DNA from: Nymphalis io
Lineage: Eukaryota > Arthropoda > Insecta > Lepidoptera > Nymphalidae
Reading direction: 5' to 3'
Assembly: GCF_905147045.1 (NCBI RefSeq)
Contig: NC_065898.1
Location: forward strand, 7,688,001-7,752,000
DNA: 64,000 bases
The position numbers were made by a program, and so were the translations under genes. The notes below the pieces were generated by a model. It had not been told where the DNA came from. It was given only the letters and a program-made list of their open reading frames with translations, and did not search any database. Below, piece after piece: positions 60,090 to 64,000 of this stretch. How positions within the stretch are numbered: position 1 is the stretch's first letter; every line of letters starts with the position of its first letter.

Positions 60090-63000
60090 CTGAATAACAA
60101 GAAAAAATTACGTTCAAATTTGGAGTTCTTGTTTCTACTTATAAATATTTTTATTAAATTGATACAAATATGATAAAATGAGTCCCGTTCTTGTTTAAAA
60201 AAAACGAATCATTATAAATATATTTCCATTACGTAGTTTGTTAGTTTATCAAGTATATTCGTATAATAATAATATTATTATTCAATTAATTCTGAGAAGT
60301 AATATAGTTATAAAACTAGTTGCCGCCCGCGGCTTCACCCGCGTATTATGTCCCTATGTTATATGAAATGTCGTTGTCAAATTGTATGAAGATCGGTTTA
60401 GTAGTTTAGACGTAAACAAACAAACACATAAACTCATTTTAGCATTTATAATGATTTTAGGATACAGCGCTAGGTTAAAGATTTATAATGTTTTCATTAT
60501 AGTAAATGTTCATTTATAGTGAATGTCAATCCACCAATCCAATACGACGACAATTACCATTTTCGTAGGTGTCAGTACGAAAAGTTTTAAAAAATCTTTT
60601 AGTATCTTCATACACTTGCGAACAATAACACATTAATACTATACGATTTCACGAATCATAGATTAATAATTAAATAATTCACTATTTACTTGAAAGTTAA
60701 CACACGCCAGTGTATATTCGAAATGAAAGAGTCATAATTATAGCGTTCTCTCTTATAACCAGTCGCCTCGCCTGCATTTGTATGGTTATCCACACGCTTA
60801 CGAAGTCTTGACAGACCTTCACAGATTTCAACGTGTGATACAGGAATTTCGCTTCGCTAGTACAGGCTTGCAAGGTGCAGGTTTTTTTAATTTAACGTTT
60901 GAACAAACCACTTAATAAGGATTCATTTCTGCCACGTGTACAAAGTTGCATGACCTTTTTTTCATTTCGTAATACTGGGCTCATATGAATAAGACATAAC
61001 ATGTTATGTACAACACACCTATAGCTATAAATTGCGCCACCACGCATATTGCTGTAATATAGCTTTACGAGTCATTTAGACGCAATATGAAAATTACTTG
61101 TTGTTATATTTCCGTCACCGCAATGCCTCCAAGTTAACCTCTTTAGGAAAGATGTTTCGCTTAAACATGCTCTTAAACTTAATGTCACTGCAAACTAAAC
61201 TATCAATTAACCTACATTTTGTTAAATGATTACAGTTTCTTAACTTAAACAGTAGAAATTACTAGTTAAGAGAGGATGTCGCTTAACTCTATTACTATGA
61301 TAAATTAGATTATATTATATTGTCTTATGAACGTTTTTTTTATAATTATTTTTTTTGAAAATGTACACATATCTATCCAACTATCTCGTTGTCTTAGAGA
61401 TCAGCTATAAGACCGTAGATCTCGAGGTCCTGCATTTAAACCACGCCTCGGACCATTAACATATTACTGAGTTTTTGGGAGAAATTCTCAATAGCGACCC
61501 GAAGAAATACTAATGTAACACCAGAGAAGTCATGGTGGCCCTATGTGTAAAATCTTTCCGGTCATGTCGAATTTACGGATTTTTCCTGTCGGGATATGAA
61601 AGTGAGGAAAAAGTGAGGGCACCTGTTGTGCAACCTATTGTGCATTATACTATGTTCCGTACAATTGACTAGTCTCTCTTGAAAATGGTCCCAGAGGCCG
61701 AAATTGGGCATGACATCATCGAAATTAATGTTGAAGCGAAGATAATTAATAATTAATTCAACATGATTTAAAACTTTTAGAGACTTATATCAAATGTTGG
61801 GATGTAAACTTACTTGCAAACAATGGAATATTAAGAAAAATATCATTTTAGATTTGATTTGCAATTTTTATAAACGAACCTTCGTCGAGCCTTTCGCTGA
61901 CCGTGTAATTGACAGTCCCAATTGTGCAAATATCAGTGCAGTTGCTATCCAAATGACACAGAACACATGGTTCTGCATTAGCACATAGTGGATTTTCACA
62001 AGTTGCACAGGTTTCACAGAACAGTCCAGAATAAACCGTGCCTCCTTCGTCAGCCCTGTAACATTCACATCGACCTGAAAATATATAATATAAACAGTTA
62101 TAGTTATAAATAAATAATAATTCATTATAATATTATTATTTTTTTACAATGTAGATTGAGGATTACGCCAGTTTTGTATTAGATCGATTGTACAATGTAT
62201 TAAAAATTGCAAATCGATTTGCATATAATTATCAATAACAAAAATATAATATAGTTACTATTGTATTAATTAAAATTCCATCTTTTTTTATAAAGATCCT
62301 TCTATCTATAATTTATTAATCAACACATAACTTGATGCGGAAGGCGGAGAATCGGGAGTTTTTGCGCACTTTGAGAGGTCTATGTCCAGCAGTAGATTGA
62401 GATTGGCTGATGATGATGATAATGAATCCTCTATTGTCTTACAATTAATAATATGTCTTACAATATATATATATATTAATGTTGTAAAGATTTATTAACA
62501 GTACATTTGCTATTTATATAAGGTACTTTTGGTAATCAGTAGCTAAAAGCTTACCGCAAACACAATCGCCGTGTCCTGAACAGATTTCGTTAGAGGCCGG
62601 GGCGACGCACGTGTCGGTTTTGTCAGTGCATTCGCACGCTTCGCCGCTCCAGCCCTCCACACACTCGCACTGGCCGCACACACACACACCTCGCTCTATA
62701 CCACCACATTGAACACCATTTTCTCTGTAACAATTAAAGCAGTAAAATAAAGTAAAATATGCATAAGCTATTTTTGCAGTCTTATAATAATTTTTAAAAA
62801 TGATTTTTTATAGAATACTGTTTGTTATTTTTTTATTTTGTAACATGGGGAAATTTTAAACCAGATCGGATACAGTTCTATATATTTTTTGTCAAACAGT
62901 TGGGCATAAAAAGCCAAAAGTAAAGCGGAGATATGTTCATTGTTTTTGTTAAACACTTATTTCGCTGTAACGGAGGCAAAAGTCAAATTTCATAATTAAT

Positions 63001-63866
63001 ACTCTATAATTAGATCGTCACGTCTTACCTACTGATCTCGCATTCCTTGCACTGGCAGTAGCGTCCGTTGTATCCGCGGTCGCATTGGCAGCGGCCGCAC
63101 AGACAGTCGCCGGCGCCGGAGCACGCGAGTGCGCGCGTGGCGTTGGGCTCGCGGCACTGCGCCTGCAGCTCGGCCGACGCGTTCTCGTCCTCTATGGTGC
63201 AGTTGCAGTACGGACCTGACCTGAAAATAACGTCGACTTTATTATATATACAGCAACAGCAAGTGTGCTGCACTGCTGGCAAGGTCTTCTTCCCCTATTA
63301 TTAAGGTTCGGATATTAATGCACCACGATGTTCCAAAAAAATTACACTGTTTTCCTTCATTCCAGTGCTAAACATAAATTATATAAAGAATTGCGTGCCC
63401 AGCTTCGAACTTGCAATCTTTGATTACGATTTACCTATTTTATCGTCTGGACCATCCCTGTTTTGACTAACATAATCGACTTAATCAAAAGTATGTGATA
63501 GTTACTTATAATAATATAAATTGTAAGATCTGCAAAAGATTTATATTCCAATTTAAAAGATTATTAATTTAAATGATATGACCGACACAAAGGTTGATGG
63601 TGTAAGAAAGATTTTAGGACTTTTGCAGTGGAGTCGTTAGGACTATGAGCGGGCATTCCTGTAAAATAAATAAAAAAATCTCTTGCTTCTCACCATCCTT
63701 TATTGCATTCACAAACGCCACAGACAAGATGAGAATTCCGGGGACACGTAAGGACCAAATCCTTCAGCTCATCGCTCTCACATTTACATCCACACTGAAT
63801 CTCAACGTCCAGGGTCAAAGAGTCCTGACCCAGCTGGCTTTCCGATATCTTGATTGTTTGGTGAGA
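59701..63866 (-). CDS. Integrin beta subunit, C-terminal part (5' end outside the window)
   Basis: Five exons on the - strand (63866-63694, 63220-63029, 62724-62555, 62074-61880, 60089-59701) join in frame to 372 residues. In order they give the end of the hybrid/PSI-proximal region into cysteine-rich integrin EGF-like modules (CNKGWSGPYCNC, CLCGRCQCDRGYNGRYCQC, CGQCECVEGWSGEACEC, CSGHGDCVCGRCEC), the beta-tail (to about residue 296), one membrane helix (about 297-319) and a 53-residue cytoplasmic tail with DRRAYAKF and NPLY (349-352). Integrin beta pairs with an alpha chain for matrix or cell adhesion; the membrane-proximal Asp-Arg-Arg and NPxY are the known inside-out signalling and talin-binding elements. 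The usual distal NPxY is replaced by LPESY. The beta-A (ligand-binding) domain is outside the window, so the paralogue is unresolved. Confidence 0.95.
60318..60465 (+). mobile_element. RTE-like repeat, family E, in an integrin intron
   Basis: ACTAGTTGCCGCCCGCGGCT then TCACCCGCGTATTATG, followed by TTGTATGAAGATCGGTTTAG and TAGTTTAGACGTAAACAAAC. The opening and the GATCGGTTTAGTAGTTT motif are characteristic of a common lepidopteran RTE-type repeat. Confidence 0.65.
61378..61745 (+). mobile_element. SINE family A, full length but diverged, in an integrin intron
   Basis: ATCTCGTTGTCTTAGAGATC (head), then TCTTTCCGGTCATGTCGAAT, GTTGTGCAACCTATTGTGCA, CTAGTCTCTCTTGAAAATGG and GCCGAAATTGGGCATGACAT follow family-A order with many substitutions. 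Confidence 0.75.
61880..62074 (-). CDS. Integrin beta exon: last EGF-like module and start of beta-tail
   Basis: Acceptor ATATTTTCAG. It encodes RCECYRADEGGTVYSGLFCE, TCATCENPLCANAEPCVLCH and CTDICTIGTVNYTVSERLDE. The donor is AAG|GTTCGT, weaker than the other donors, but it is the one that keeps the frame into the final exon (split Val244). Confidence 0.9.
62338..62430 (+). mobile_element. LINE 3' coding remnant with (GAT)n-like tail
   Basis: GCGGAAGGCGGAGAATCGGG and GGTCTATGTCCAGCAGTAGA then TTGAGATTGGCTGATGATGA resemble the end of a common lepidopteran endonuclease/reverse-transcriptase LINE whose last codons and (GAT)n tail are widely dispersed. Only about 90 bases remain. Confidence 0.55.
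62555..62724 (-). CDS. Integrin beta exon: EGF-like modules
   Basis: Acceptor AATTGTTACAG and donor GCG|GTAAGC. It encodes ENGVQCGGIERGVCVCGQCE, CVEGWSGEACECTDKTDTCV and ICSGHGDCVC, with the CxCxxGWSGxxCxC spacing of integrin EGF modules. It is 170 bases. Confidence 0.95.
63029..63220 (-). CDS. Integrin beta exon: EGF-like modules
   Basis: Acceptor TTATTTTCAG and donor AG|GTAAGA. It encodes SGPYCNCTIEDENASAELQA, CSGAGDCLCGRCQCDRGYNG and RYCQCKECEIS. Very GC-rich compared with the flanking introns. It joins both neighbours in frame (Trp58 and Arg122 are split codons). Confidence 0.95.
   Translation of the reverse strand, partial: VRSVLQLHHRGRERVGRAAGAVPRAQRHARTRVLRRRRLSVRPLPMRPRIQRTLLPVQGMRDQ
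63694..63866 (-). CDS. Integrin beta exon: last hybrid-domain strand and start of EGF-like region
   Basis: Acceptor GTTTTTCAG (63869-63867) and donor ATG|GTGAGA. It encodes SHQTIKISESQLGQDSLTLD, VEIQCGCKCES and LVCGVCECNKG. The CxC and CGxCxC spacings mark the first integrin EGF-like module. It starts in phase 0; the upstream exon is beyond the right edge. Confidence 0.92.
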
Positions 63867-64000
63867 CTGAAAAACACGAAATTTATTTAATGAGAAAATT
63901 GTAAACTTATATAAAAATGTTACGTCATTCGATACGAATAAGAATAGATACGTCAAGGAAATACCAACTAGCACTTGAAAAGTATGGTTTGCAAAAAAAT

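Noticed and set aside
60697..60889. Open frame without a start codon on the - strand (CTLQACTSEAKFLYHTLKSV...) in an integrin intron
   Set aside because: The integrin reading frame joins without it and the beta-tail is complete. No good acceptor/donor pair keeps frame, and no family was recognised.
61868..62125. 85-codon - strand open frame over an integrin exon
   Set aside because: Wrong frame; the cysteine-rich frame with flanking splice sites is the real one.
1..64000. CRISPR arrays, operons, riboswitches, rRNA genes
   Set aside because: No regularly spaced repeats, no clustered same-strand intronless genes and no rRNA-like sequence; the window has eukaryotic gene structure throughout.

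Overview
The window looks like AT-rich nuclear DNA from a butterfly or moth. Short exons with canonical GT/AG splice sites sit in very long introns, and the spaces are packed with retroposon types I recognise from Lepidoptera: tRNA-derived SINEs, GC-rich 3' ends of non-LTR elements, and a short mariner-type MITE. There is no sign of bacterial, viral or organellar gene organisation.

Two protein-coding genes can be supported. The first is a membrane-anchored short-chain dehydrogenase/reductase of the SDR16C / epidermal retinol dehydrogenase 2 type on the + strand. It has six coding exons (31803-32112, 48779-48903, 50129-50239, 52101-52348, 52986-53102, 56386-56569) that splice in frame to 364 residues. 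A CpG-rich candidate promoter and non-coding first exon lies far upstream, ending at 16032. The second is the C-terminal part of an integrin beta subunit on the - strand. Its five exons (63866-63694, 63220-63029, 62724-62555, 62074-61880, 60089-59701) give 372 residues of EGF-like modules, beta-tail, membrane segment and cytoplasmic tail; the 5' part is beyond the right edge. The two genes converge tail to tail, with stop codons about 3.1 kb apart. Nothing in the sequence links their functions.

Layout. 1-703: open reading frame from a restriction-like-endonuclease non-LTR retrotransposon (- strand), cut by the window edge. 704-15.2 kb: AT-rich DNA with a decayed APE-type LINE (5922-9076), a second LINE fragment, several SINEs and one MITE. 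15.69-16.03 kb: candidate first exon. 16.03-31.68 kb: probable intron 1, with LINE 3' ends, a mariner-like MITE and SINEs. 31.7-56.6 kb: the SDR gene, including a 16.7 kb intron full of repeats and a SINE nested within another SINE just after exon 4. 59.7-63.9 kb: integrin beta.

By eye, repeats fall into these families: A, a tRNA-derived SINE (8 copies); B, a second tRNA-derived SINE (6 copies, two with perfect 11-bp target duplications); C, a roughly 290-bp SINE-like repeat without an obvious tRNA head (8 copies); D, a GC-rich LINE 3' end (2 copies); E, an RTE-like end (3 copies); F, a third tRNA-derived SINE (1 copy); G, a possible MITE (2 copies); H, a (TAAA)n-tailed LINE end (2 copies). 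There are also three separate MITE-like inverted-repeat elements. Family letters are local labels, not database names. I found no convincing novel biological system. The most interesting observations are the integrin tail that lacks the distal NPxY, the intact endonuclease ORF, and the inverted-repeat elements.
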